From contig CACZQT010000429.1 in NCBI GenBank assembly GCA_902783295.1, positions 1 through 5,553 of the forward strand: 5,553 nt of DNA. The letters are read 5' to 3'. Below, piece by piece: positions 1-5,553 of this stretch. Each line of letters opens with the position of its first letter. Position 1 is the stretch's first letter. The stretch comes from an uncultured Lachnospiraceae bacterium (GTDB lineage: Bacteria > Bacillota > Clostridia > Lachnospirales > Lachnospiraceae). The notes beneath the pieces are model-generated. The model searched no databases and had not been told where the DNA came from. It saw nothing but the letters and a program-made list of their open reading frames with translations. Position numbers and translations under genes: made by a program.

Positions 1-42
1 ATCACCTACAGCGACGGAAGTACGGAAATCGAAGAGTACTGA
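1..42 (+). CDS. Possible C-terminal end of an upstream gene (truncated by window edge)
   Basis: Reading from base 1, thirteen codons give ITYSDGSTEIEEY followed by a TGA stop at 40-42. The peptide is acidic and polar with an ordinary composition, and the stop falls just before the inverted repeat at 52-119, which is where an intergenic region would be expected to begin. No family can be recognised from so few residues. Another frame also stays open through here, so the coding assignment rests mainly on position and could be wrong. Confidence 0.35.
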   Translation: MTYSDGSTEIEEY

Positions 43-51
43 TACTGAGAC

Positions 52-119
52 ACGGCGAGACAAGGGGACAGTCCCTGCACGTCCAACGGGACGGAGGGAC
101 TGTCCCCTTGTCTCGCCGT
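52..119. repeat. 25-bp perfect inverted repeat with nested palindromes (REP/MITE-like hairpin)
   Basis: The left arm (52-76) and right arm (95-119) are exact reverse complements over 25 bp. The 18-nt spacer can itself pair (CGTCC at 80-84 with GGACG at 89-93, tetraloop AACG), so the whole element could fold into one long hairpin. Each arm also contains its own odd palindrome, GGGAC-A-GTCCC at 65-75 and GGGAC-T-GTCCC at 96-106. There is no T-run directly after either arm, so it is not a standard intrinsic terminator. The design resembles dispersed palindromic elements (REP/BIME or MITE) of the kind mobilised by IS200-like REP-associated transposases. That resemblance is from memory and no transposase gene lies in the window. 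It may still stabilise or process the 3' end of the upstream transcript. Confidence 0.75.
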
Positions 120-152
120 CCCGGAAATGCCCTGCCTTTTTGATTCTTCAAC

Positions 153-182
153 TTGACGGAAATCACCTGAAAGGGCTATAAT
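153..182 (+). promoter_or_regulatory. Sigma-70-type promoter of glnS
   Basis: TTGACG at 153-158 matches the -35 consensus in five of six positions. TATAAT at 177-182 is a perfect -10 hexamer, and the spacer is 18 bp. Transcription would start near 189, giving a leader of about 90 nt before the glnS start codon. The leader contains a 6-bp hairpin (CCGGAA at 202-207 with TTCCGG at 214-219, six-base loop). I see no T-box or other recognisable riboswitch in it. The position upstream of a housekeeping gene supports the call. Confidence 0.75.
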
Positions 183-277
183 GAGCGAAATACCCTTCTC
201 GCCGGAAAAGACATTCCGGAGGTACTGGCGGTCATAAGCCGGCGGAAGGAAATATCAGTTTTTGAAGGAGTAGTTCC

Positions 278-1978
278 ATGGAGGAGAATAAGAAACTGGA
301 ACCGGAAAAAGCCGGTAAGGAAGAGGGAACCCCGGTTTCCAGGCATTTTATAGAGCAGTTTATTGACAAGGATCTGGCAGACGGTGTTTACAGCCATGTA
401 CAGACCCGCTTTCCCCCGGAACCGAACGGATATCTGCATATCGGCCATGCCAAGTCGATTCTGCTGAACTACGGAATGGCGCAGGAATACGGCGGGAAGT
501 TCAATCTGCGGTTTGACGATACGAACCCTACCAAGGAAAAGACGGAATTTGTAGAGTCCATCAAGGAAGATGTGGCCTGGCTGGGGGCAGACTGGGAAGA
601 CCGTCTGTTCTTTGCATCCAATTACTTCCAGCAGATGTACGAATGCGCTGTTCTGCTGATCAAAAAGGGCAAGGCATTCGTCTGCGACCTGACAGCCGAG
701 GAAATCCGTGAGACCCGCGGCACTCTGACGGAGCCGGGAACCAACAGCCCGTACCGGGATCGTTCCGTGGAAGAAAACCTGCAGCTTTTTGAAAACATGA
801 AAAACGGCATGTACGCGGACGGAGAGAAGGTGCTCCGGGCGAAAATTGACATGGCATCCCCCAATATCAATATGCGGGATCCGATCATTTACCGCGTAGC
901 GCACATGACCCATCACAATACCGGGGATGCCTGGTGCATTTATCCCATGTACGATTTCGCCCATCCCATCGAGGACGCGATCGAGCATATCACCCATTCT
1001 CTCTGCACGCTGGAATTCGAAGATCACCGGCCGCTGTATGACTGGGTAGTCCGGGAGTGCGAATTTGAAGAGCCGCCCCGGCAGATCGAATTTGCCAAGC
1101 TTTATCTCAAGAATGTTGTTACCGGAAAACGGTACATCAAAAAGCTGGTGGAGAACGGCATCGTGGACGGCTGGGATGATCCGAGACTGGTCAGCATCAG
1201 CGGTCTGCGCCGCCGCGGCTATACGCCGGAATCCATCAAGATGTTCGTAGAGCTTTCCGGGATCAGCAAAGCCCAGAGCACGGCGGAAATGCCCCTGCTG
1301 GAATACTGTGTCCGCGAAGATCTGAAGACGAAGGCCAGGAGGATGATGGCCGTTCTGGATCCGGTGAAGCTGGTGATTGACAATTATCCGGAAGGACAGA
1401 CGGAGATGCTGGATGTCCCGAACAACACGGAAAATGAAGAACTGGGCAGCCGCCAGGTTCCTTTCGGACGGGAACTGTATATCGAGAGAGAGGACTTCAT
1501 GGAGGTTCCTCCGAAGAAATATTTCCGTTTGTTCCCCGGCAATGAGGTCCGGCTGATGAATGCCTATTTCGTGACCTGTACCGGACTTGAAAAGGATGAG
1601 GACGGAAATGTCACCGTCATCCACTGCTCCTATGATCCGGCTTCCCGCGGCGGAAACAGCCCGGACGGACGCAAGGTCAAGGGTACCATCCACTGGGTGG
1701 CAGCGGAGACCGCAAAGCAGGTAACGGTGCGCCTGTACGAGAATATTATTGATGAAGAGAAGGGGATGTTCGCAGAGGACGGAAGTCTGAACTTGAATCC
1801 GAAGTCCCTGGTGGAAGTCCAGGGCTTTGTGGAGCCCGCTCTGGGCAATGCTGAGGCAGGAGACCGGTTCCAGTTTGTCAGAAATGGGTATTTCTGCGCG
1901 GACATCAAGGATTCCGTACCCGGACAGCCCGTGTTCAACCGGATCGTAGGTCTGAAGAGCTCCTTTAAACTGCCGTAA
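278..1978 (+). CDS. glnS: Glutaminyl-tRNA synthetase (class I)
   Basis: This cytoplasmic enzyme attaches glutamine to tRNA(Gln) using ATP. The 566-residue product is full length (the E. coli enzyme is about 553). It aligns by eye with E. coli GlnRS with a constant offset of 14 residues through the catalytic half, the difference being a charged N-terminal extension. Visible signatures are the HIGH motif in FPPEPNGYLHIGHAKSI (HIGH at 54-57), LRFDDTNP with D80 (E. coli D66), CIYPMYDF with Y225 (E. coli Y211) for the glutamine pocket, D249 (E. coli D235), and GWDDPR followed by GLRRRGYTP. The C-terminal part, from about residue 350, corresponds to the two anticodon-binding beta-barrels and ends in PVFNRIVGLKSSF. 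The KMSKS-equivalent loop reads VVTGKR (280-285) rather than VMSKR; the lysine is kept. GAAGGAG at 264-270, seven bases before the ATG, is a strong ribosome-binding site. I see no YqeY-type C-terminal fusion. A promoter lies directly upstream. Confidence 0.97.
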   Translation: MEENKKLEPEKAGKEEGTPVSRHFIEQFIDKDLADGVYSHVQTRFPPEPNGYLHIGHAKSILLNYGMAQEYGGKFNLRFDDTNPTKEKTEFVESIKEDVAWLGADWEDRLFFASNYFQQMYECAVLLIKKGKAFVCDLTAEEIRETRGTLTEPGTNSPYRDRSVEENLQLFENMKNGMYADGEKVLRAKIDMASPNINMRDPIIYRVAHMTHHNTGDAWCIYPMYDFAHPIEDAIEHITHSLCTLEFEDHRPLYDWVVRECEFEEPPRQIEFAKLYLKNVVTGKRYIKKLVENGIVDGWDDPRLVSISGLRRRGYTPESIKMFVELSGISKAQSTAEMPLLEYCVREDLKTKARRMMAVLDPVKLVIDNYPEGQTEMLDVPNNTENEELGSRQVPFGRELYIEREDFMEVPPKKYFRLFPGNEVRLMNAYFVTCTGLEKDEDGNVTVIHCSYDPASRGGNSPDGRKVKGTIHWVAAETAKQVTVRLYENIIDEEKGMFAEDGSLNLNPKSLVEVQGFVEPALGNAEAGDRFQFVRNGYFCADIKDSVPGQPVFNRIVGLKSSFKLP

Positions 1979-1983
1979 GGCAC

Positions 1984-2040
1984 TGGCCGCGCCATACAGC
2001 GTGTGTATTCTGCGTCTGCGCTTCGACAGGCGCTGAACGC
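1984..2040 (+). other. glnS-metF gap: three small hairpins
   Basis: Three inverted repeats lie in tandem just after the glnS stop. The first is TGGC/GCCA (1984-1987 with 1991-1994). The second is ATACA/TGTAT (1994-1998 with 2004-2008). The third, at 2012-2040, is imperfect: GCGCTT/AGGCGC at 2018-2023 with 2028-2033 and loop CGAC, plus an outer GCGT/ACGC at 2012-2015 with 2037-2040. No run of T follows, only TTT in GGTTTCC, so termination would be weak at best. I find no convincing promoter in the 142-nt gap, so metF may be read through from glnS. The remainder, 2041-2120, holds a candidate short reading frame and the metF ribosome-binding site. Confidence 0.4.
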
Positions 2041-2105
2041 CCGGTTTCCGTAGGAGAGTGCTTTTATGGAACAGCGGCCTGAAACGGCATATGCGGGGTG
2101 TGACC

Positions 2106-2114
2106 GGAAAGGGG
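2106..2114 (+). promoter_or_regulatory. Ribosome-binding site that sets the metF start
   Basis: GGAAAGGGG lies six bases upstream of the ATG at 2121. It favours this start over the in-frame GTG at 2058. Starting at 2058 would add 21 residues that have no counterpart in MetF proteins, and the AGGAG nearest that GTG (2052-2056) is only one base away from it. Confidence 0.7.
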
Positions 2115-2120
2115 AACGTT

Positions 2121-3017
2121 ATGAAAAAAATCTCTTCCTTGCTGAAGGAAAAAAAGATTACCATATCATTTGAGGTATTCCCTCCGAAGACCAGCGACAA
2201 GTTTGATTCTGTGCTTTCCACTGCCCGGAAAATTGCGGCTCTGAAGCCGGATTTCATGAGTGTGACTTACGGCGCCGGCGGGGGGACCAGTAAATTTACG
2301 GCGGACATCGCCGCAGATCTGGAAAAAACCTATCAGGTACCGATGCTGGCGCATCTGACCTGTGTTTCTTCTACGCGGGAATTCGTACATGAGACCGTGA
2401 AGAAATACAAGGAATACGGCATTCAGAATGTGATGGCGCTGCGCGGCGATATCCCGAAGGACGGGAGGATTGCCACGGACTATGCGCACGCATGTGAGCT
2501 GGTCCGGGAACTGAGGGAGCTGGGAGATTTCTGTATCGGAGGTGCCTGCTATCCCGAAGGCCATGTGGAATGCGAGCACAAGAAGGATGATCTGCGCTTC
2601 CTGAAGGAAAAAGTGGATGCCGGTGTGGATTTTCTGACGTCTCAGATGTTTTTTGACAACGACCTGTTTTACAACTTTTTATACCGCGCGCGGGAAGCGG
2701 GCATCCTGGTGCCCATCCTGCCGGGCATCATGCCCATTACCAACAAGAAGCAGCTCGCCCGTTCTGTGGCGATGTCGGGCACGAATGTTCCGGCAAGGTT
2801 CCGGGCTATTGTGGACTGCTTCGGGGACACGCCTGCGGCCATGCAGCAGGTGGGTATCGTATATGCGGCAGAACAGATCATCGACCTGCTGGCGAATGGA
2901 GTGACGCATATCCATGTGTATTCCATGAACAAACCGCAGGTGGCAGAGGGAATTCTCTCCCTGCTCTCGGAGGTCCTTCCTGAAAACGGAGAAGGACCGG
3001 ACATTCAGGCCGGCTGA
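2121..3017 (+). CDS. metF: 5,10-methylenetetrahydrofolate reductase
   Basis: This FAD-dependent enzyme reduces 5,10-methylene-tetrahydrofolate to 5-methyl-tetrahydrofolate, the methyl donor for methionine synthase. The 298-residue product has the usual bacterial MetF length, a single (beta/alpha)8 barrel with no regulatory extension. Family motifs run in order: ISFEVFPPKTSD near the N-terminus, with E18 matching the catalytic E. coli Glu28; SVTYGAGGG; LAHLTCV; MALRGDIP, with D110 matching Asp120; ACYPEGH; LKEKVDAGVDFLTSQMFFD, with Q175 matching Gln183; and ILPGIMPITN. It ends with the HIHVYSMNKP motif typical of the family. The chosen ATG is supported by GGAAAGGGG at 2106-2114; a GTG at 2058 is an unlikely alternative. 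It stands upstream of the methionine synthase genes, which use its product. No MetV-like partner gene is visible in the window, so the electron donor cannot be judged from the sequence. Confidence 0.96.
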   Translation: MKKISSLLKEKKITISFEVFPPKTSDKFDSVLSTARKIAALKPDFMSVTYGAGGGTSKFTADIAADLEKTYQVPMLAHLTCVSSTREFVHETVKKYKEYGIQNVMALRGDIPKDGRIATDYAHACELVRELRELGDFCIGGACYPEGHVECEHKKDDLRFLKEKVDAGVDFLTSQMFFDNDLFYNFLYRAREAGILVPILPGIMPITNKKQLARSVAMSGTNVPARFRAIVDCFGDTPAAMQQVGIVYAAEQIIDLLANGVTHIHVYSMNKPQVAEGILSLLSEVLPENGEGPDIQAG

Positions 3018-3031
3018 CCGTTCCTGAACGG
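3018..3031 (+). other. Small hairpin directly after the metF stop
   Basis: CCGTT (3018-3022) pairs with AACGG (3027-3031) across a CCTG loop, starting on the base after the metF stop codon. No T-run follows, so it is not a terminator by itself. A second short stem, ACGC/GCGT, follows at 3036-3047, and ATGTTC/GAACAT can pair at 3055-3060 with 3073-3078. Together with the larger element at 3084-3163 these make the whole gap structured. Confidence 0.35.
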
Positions 3032-3083
3032 ACGGACGCGCAGGCGTGTCAGATATGTTCAAATAGAATCGCGAACATTCGGC

Positions 3084-3163
3084 AATGCGCTGTATTTCGA
3101 AAACTGCTTGCAATGCAGAGCTGGCCCTTCCGGGCGGCGGAGAAATACAGCGCATTCTTTTTT
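3084..3163 (+). terminator. Possible intrinsic terminator or attenuator between metF and the activation gene
   Basis: A perfect 15-bp inverted repeat pairs 3084-3098 (AATGCGCTGTATTTC) with 3142-3156. It is followed by C and six T residues (3158-3163), as in intrinsic terminators. The 43-nt interior is too long for an ordinary terminator loop but contains two further stems, CTGC/GCAG (3104-3107 with 3115-3118) and GCCC-TTCC-GGGC (3124-3135), so a three-way junction is possible. GCAATGC occurs at 3082-3088 and again at 3110-3116, so the right arm has a second, weaker partner and could switch pairing. The T-run ends four bases before the AGAGG ribosome-binding site of the next gene. It may separate metF from, or tune expression of, the activation gene and metH. 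It matches no riboswitch class I know. Confidence 0.5.
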
Positions 3164-3166
3164 GAA

Positions 3167-3171
3167 AGAGG
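3167..3171 (+). promoter_or_regulatory. Ribosome-binding site that decides the activation-protein start
   Basis: AGAGG lies five bases before the ATG at 3177 and two bases before an adjacent in-frame ATG at 3174. The five-base spacing favours 3177; the two choices differ by one methionine. A start further upstream at 3108 would translate through the stem-loop and add an arginine-rich stretch with no family counterpart. Confidence 0.55.
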
Positions 3172-3176
3172 ATATG

Positions 3177-3794
3177 ATGATTCTGAGAGAGGAACGGGAG
3201 GTGCCTGAACCTCCGCGGCGGGAGATTTTCCGCTATCTTGGCTACAGAGGGACGGAACCGGATGAAAATGTCCGGGAAACCGCAGAACGCTGCGTGCGGG
3301 AACTGAAGGAAGTATGCGGACCGCGTTCTGTCAGTGCTCTTTTTCCCCTCAGCCGGGAAGATGATGTCCTGGCGTTTGCGGGCATGCGTGTACACAGCCG
3401 CAGTCTGTGGAAAAACCTGGAGGGCTGTTCCCGGGTGGTTCTGTTTGCCGCCACTCTGGGGCTGGGGCCGGACCGGCTGATTCAAAGAGCAGCCGTAAGG
3501 AGACCCAGTGAAATGCTGGTGTACCAGGCAGCGGCGGCAGCCATGATAGAAGAGGTCTGCGATCAGGTCAACCGGGAATGGGAGGAACGTGTCCGCCGCG
3601 AAGGTGCTTTCCTGCACCCCCGTTTCTCGCCGGGCTACGGGGATTTTGCCCTGGAACACCAGAGAGAATTCCTGCAGGCCATAGATGCAGCCCGGGGAGC
3701 CGGCATTACCCTGACGGAATCCTGCCTGATGGTACCGTCGAAATCTGTGTCGGCTGTGATCGGCGTGGTTTCGGATACCGGAAGGAATGACTGA
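3177..3794 (+). CDS. Stand-alone methionine synthase activation-domain protein (AdoMet-binding)
   Basis: The 205-residue product resembles the C-terminal reactivation module of MetH (Met_synt_B12 family), here encoded as a separate protein. That domain binds S-adenosylmethionine and lets a reductase restore oxidised cob(II)alamin to methylcobalamin. Evidence is the C-terminal signature RFSPGYG (R149-G155), matching the RxxPGY AdoMet-binding motif in which E. coli Arg1134 lies. It is followed by LTESCLMVPSKSVSAVIGV (from 179), matching E. coli LTES...MWPGASVSG. The N-terminal EIFRYLGYRG is typical of the short clostridial forms, and a helical AAAAAMIEEVCDQVN lies in the middle. E. coli's domain is over 300 residues; the short form is about 200-230, as in the Thermotoga maritima protein TM0269. 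There is no signal peptide or membrane segment. The stop is 14 bases before metH, which strongly suggests co-translation and a physical partnership with MetH. An ATG at 3174 is an equally in-frame alternative start. Confidence 0.9.
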   Translation: MILREEREVPEPPRREIFRYLGYRGTEPDENVRETAERCVRELKEVCGPRSVSALFPLSREDDVLAFAGMRVHSRSLWKNLEGCSRVVLFAATLGLGPDRLIQRAAVRRPSEMLVYQAAAAAMIEEVCDQVNREWEERVRREGAFLHPRFSPGYGDFALEHQREFLQAIDAARGAGITLTESCLMVPSKSVSAVIGVVSDTGRND

Positions 3795-3808
3795 GAAAGG
3801 AAATCAAT

Positions 3809-5553
3809 ATGAAAAAATCATTTACAGACCGGATCGGAAGAGAACGGCTGTATTGTGACGGCGGCACGGGGTCGCTTCTGCAGGCCCGGGGCTTAAAGCC
3901 CGGTGAACTTCCGGAAACATGGAATCTGGCCCGGCCGGAGGATGTCATCCAGATCGCCGAGGATTATTTCCGCGCGGGCAGCGATATCGTCAACACCAAC
4001 ACTTTCGGAGCGAATGCTCTCAAATATCCCGAGAACCTGAAGGAGATTGTAGAGGCTGCTGTCGCCTGTGTGAAGGAAGCCAGGAAACGGGCAGGACGGG
4101 AAGATGCCTATGTGGCACTGGACATAGGGCCTACGGGAAAACTTCTGGAGCCGATGGGCGACCTGCCGTTTGAAAAGGCGGTGGAGCTTTTCGGGGAGGT
4201 AGCCCGTATCGGTACGGAAGCCGGAGCGGATCTGATCCTGATTGAGACCATGAGTGACAGCTATGAGGCGAAAGCGGCTGTCCTGGGAGCAAAAGAAAAC
4301 AGCCATCTGCCGGTCTGCATTACGCTCACTTATGACAAGGGCGGGAAGCTCCTGACAGGAGGGACGGTGGCTTCCACGACAGCCATGCTGGAAGGGCTGG
4401 GGGTGACAGCGCTTGGTATGAACTGCGGACTGGGACCGGCCCAGATGCTTCCGCTGGTGGAAGAACTGATTTCCGTGACATCCCTCCCGGTTATCGTAAA
4501 TCCGAACGCCGGTCTGCCGCGCAGTGAGAACGGACGTACAGTGTACGATCTGGATCCGGAGATTTTCTCGGGTCTCATGACAAAGATCGCAGAAGCCGGA
4601 GCGCATGTACTGGGCGGCTGCTGCGGCACCACACCGGATCACATACGGGCAGAGATTGCCGCCTGCCAGGACATCCCGTTCCGTGAACCCGTCAGAAAGC
4701 ACCGCACGGTGGTATCCTCTTTCTCACAGGCAGCAGAGATCGGACCGCTGCCGCTGTTGGTGGGGGAAAGAATCAACCCCACCGGGAAAAAGCGGCTCCA
4801 GCAGGCCCTGCGGGATGAGGATATGGATTATATTCTTTCCCAGGCCATCGAGCAGGAGGAGGCAGGCGCGCACATCCTGGATGTGAACGTGGGCCTTCCG
4901 GGGATCGATGAAGCTGCCATGCTGCGGAAACTGATTCCGCGGATCCAGGCCATCACAGCCCTGCCGCTGCAGATCGATACTTCTGATGCTTCAGCGCTGG
5001 AGGCGGCTCTGCGGGTGTACAACGGAAAGGCTATGGTGAATTCCGTCACCGGGAAGAAAGAAAGCCTGGAGGCAGTACTGCCGGTCGTGAAAAAATACGG
5101 GGGTGTGCTGGTCGGACTTCCCCTGGATGAGCGGGGAATTCCGAAGACAGCCGAAGGGCGGCTGGAGATTGCTTCGAGGATTTATGAAGAAGCCGGAAAA
5201 GCCGGAATCGGACCGGAAGAGCTGCTGATTGACGGCCTGGCGATGATGATTTCTGCGGACAGTGGTTCCGCGGGGGCTACTCTGGAGACACTGCGCAGGA
5301 TCCGCGAAGACCGGAAAGGTCATACGATCCTGGGGGTTTCCAATATTTCCTTTGGCCTTCCGAGGAGGGAGATCATTAACGCTGCATTCTTTACCATGGC
5401 ACTGCAGGCAGGCCTTTCCTGCGCCATTATGAATCCGAATAACGAGGCAATGATGCGCGCTTACCGTTCTTATCTGGCTCTGGCAGGGCTGGACGCGAAC
5501 TGCATGGGCTATATCGAAGCCTGTAAGACCTGGACACAGGATGGGACCGGCGG
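3809..5553 (+). CDS. metH: Cobalamin-dependent methionine synthase, N-terminal part (runs off window)
   Basis: The enzyme transfers a methyl group from 5-methyl-tetrahydrofolate to homocysteine through cobalamin, making methionine. The window shows 581 codons with no stop. Residues 1 to about 300 form the homocysteine S-methyltransferase barrel: CDGGTGSLLQ near the start, VNTNTFGAN, and zinc-ligand cysteines at C206 (MNCG) and C271-C272 (GGCCGT). From about 315 the folate-binding barrel begins: VGERINPTGKK (318-328), ILDVNVG (D358, N360), LQIDTSD (D390), then GVSNISFGLP and AIMNPNN near the edge. The cobalamin-binding domain should follow outside the window. A whole protein of about 800 residues lacking its own activation domain would fit, because that domain is encoded just upstream. 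AAAGGA at 3796-3801 lies seven bases before the ATG. A plain homocysteine methyltransferase is excluded by the second barrel. Confidence 0.95.
   Translation, partial: MKKSFTDRIGRERLYCDGGTGSLLQARGLKPGELPETWNLARPEDVIQIAEDYFRAGSDIVNTNTFGANALKYPENLKEIVEAAVACVKEARKRAGREDAYVALDIGPTGKLLEPMGDLPFEKAVELFGEVARIGTEAGADLILIETMSDSYEAKAAVLGAKENSHLPVCITLTYDKGGKLLTGGTVASTTAMLEGLGVTALGMNCGLGPAQMLPLVEELISVTSLPVIVNPNAGLPRSENGRTVYDLDPEIFSGLMTKIAEAGAHVLGGCCGTTPDHIRAEIAACQDIPFREPVRKHRTVVSSFSQAAEIGPLPLLVGERINPTGKKRLQQALRDEDMDYILSQAIEQEEAGAHILDVNVGLPGIDEAAMLRKLIPRIQAITALPLQIDTSDASALEAALRVYNGKAMVNSVTGKKESLEAVLPVVKKYGGVLVGLPLDERGIPKTAEGRLEIASRIYEEAGKAGIGPEELLIDGLAMMISADSGSAGATLETLRRIREDRKGHTILGVSNISFGLPRREIINAAFFTMALQAGLSCAIMNPNNEAMMRAYRSYLALAGLDANCMGYIEACKTWTQDGTG

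Noticed and set aside
52..141. The 52-119 hairpin plus TTTTT at 137-141 as an intrinsic terminator
   Set aside because: The T-run is 17 bases beyond the stem, too far for intrinsic termination, and no T-run flanks the stem on the opposite strand.
181..237. 18-codon reading frame (MSEIPFSPEK...) upstream of glnS, preceded by AAGGG
   Set aside because: Its ATG overlaps the -10 hexamer, so a transcript starting near 189 would not contain it. It would be translated only from a longer upstream transcript.
1976..1992. AAGGCACTGGCCGCG resembling a T-box antiterminator motif
   Set aside because: It starts within the glnS stop codon, departs from the T-box consensus in several positions, and no specifier stem or terminator is present.
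2053..2059. GGAGAGT resembling the start of a THF riboswitch upstream of metF
   Set aside because: The rest of the THF riboswitch core and a closing CTCC strand are not found downstream; the match is short and overlaps an AGGAG ribosome-binding-like site.
2058..2120. GTG at 2058 as the metF start
   Set aside because: It adds 21 residues unlike MetF N-termini and its nearest AGGAG is only one base away, whereas the ATG at 2121 has a well-spaced GGAAAGGGG.
176..2257. 693-codon open frame on the minus strand across glnS and the start of metF
   Set aside because: It is antisense to two clearly recognised genes, has no recognisable family motifs and reads as a low-complexity mirror of biased codons; shadow frames of this length arise in GC-rich coding DNA.
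2679..3659. 326-codon minus-strand open frame over metF and the activation gene
   Set aside because: It overlaps two well-supported genes and the structured gap on the other strand, and its translation has no coherent domain features.
3893..4702. 269-codon minus-strand open frame inside metH
   Set aside because: It lies wholly antisense to conserved MetH motifs, including the zinc-ligand cysteines; no independent evidence of coding.

Overview
The window is a compact bacterial chromosomal segment with all genes on the plus strand. Its GC content looks moderate to fairly high. A split cobalamin-dependent methionine synthase, purine-rich Shine-Dalgarno sites and the style of the encoded proteins suggest a Firmicute of the class Clostridia, possibly Lachnospiraceae-like. 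That assignment is inferred from protein style, not from a search.

Layout. Bases 1-42 may be the last codons of an upstream gene. Bases 52-119 form a 25-bp perfect inverted repeat whose arms each contain a smaller palindrome; it looks like a dispersed REP/MITE-type element. A near-consensus sigma-70 promoter (TTGACG, 18-bp spacer, TATAAT) lies at 153-182 and precedes glnS (glutaminyl-tRNA synthetase, 278-1978) with a leader of about 90 nt. A 142-nt gap with small hairpins (1984-2040) leads to metF (5,10-methylenetetrahydrofolate reductase, 2121-3017). A second gap of 159 nt holds a 15-bp stem enclosing two small hairpins and followed by six T residues (3084-3163), a possible terminator or attenuator. 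It ends directly at the ribosome-binding site of a stand-alone methionine synthase activation-domain protein (3177-3794). Fourteen bases later comes metH (3809 to the window end, truncated by the edge), which shows the homocysteine-binding and folate-binding modules.

How the genes work together. MetF makes 5-methyl-tetrahydrofolate. MetH uses it to methylate homocysteine to methionine through cobalamin. The small activation protein would bind S-adenosylmethionine and support reductive remethylation of MetH when its cobalamin becomes oxidised. In Escherichia coli this domain is the C-terminus of MetH; here it is a separate gene just upstream. glnS belongs to translation and is a neighbour without an obvious metabolic link.

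No wholly new system is evident. The best leads are the nested-palindrome repeat upstream of glnS, the structured element between metF and the activation gene, and a degenerate KMSKS signature in GlnRS. I recognise no SAM, cobalamin, THF or T-box riboswitch in either intergenic gap of the methionine genes.
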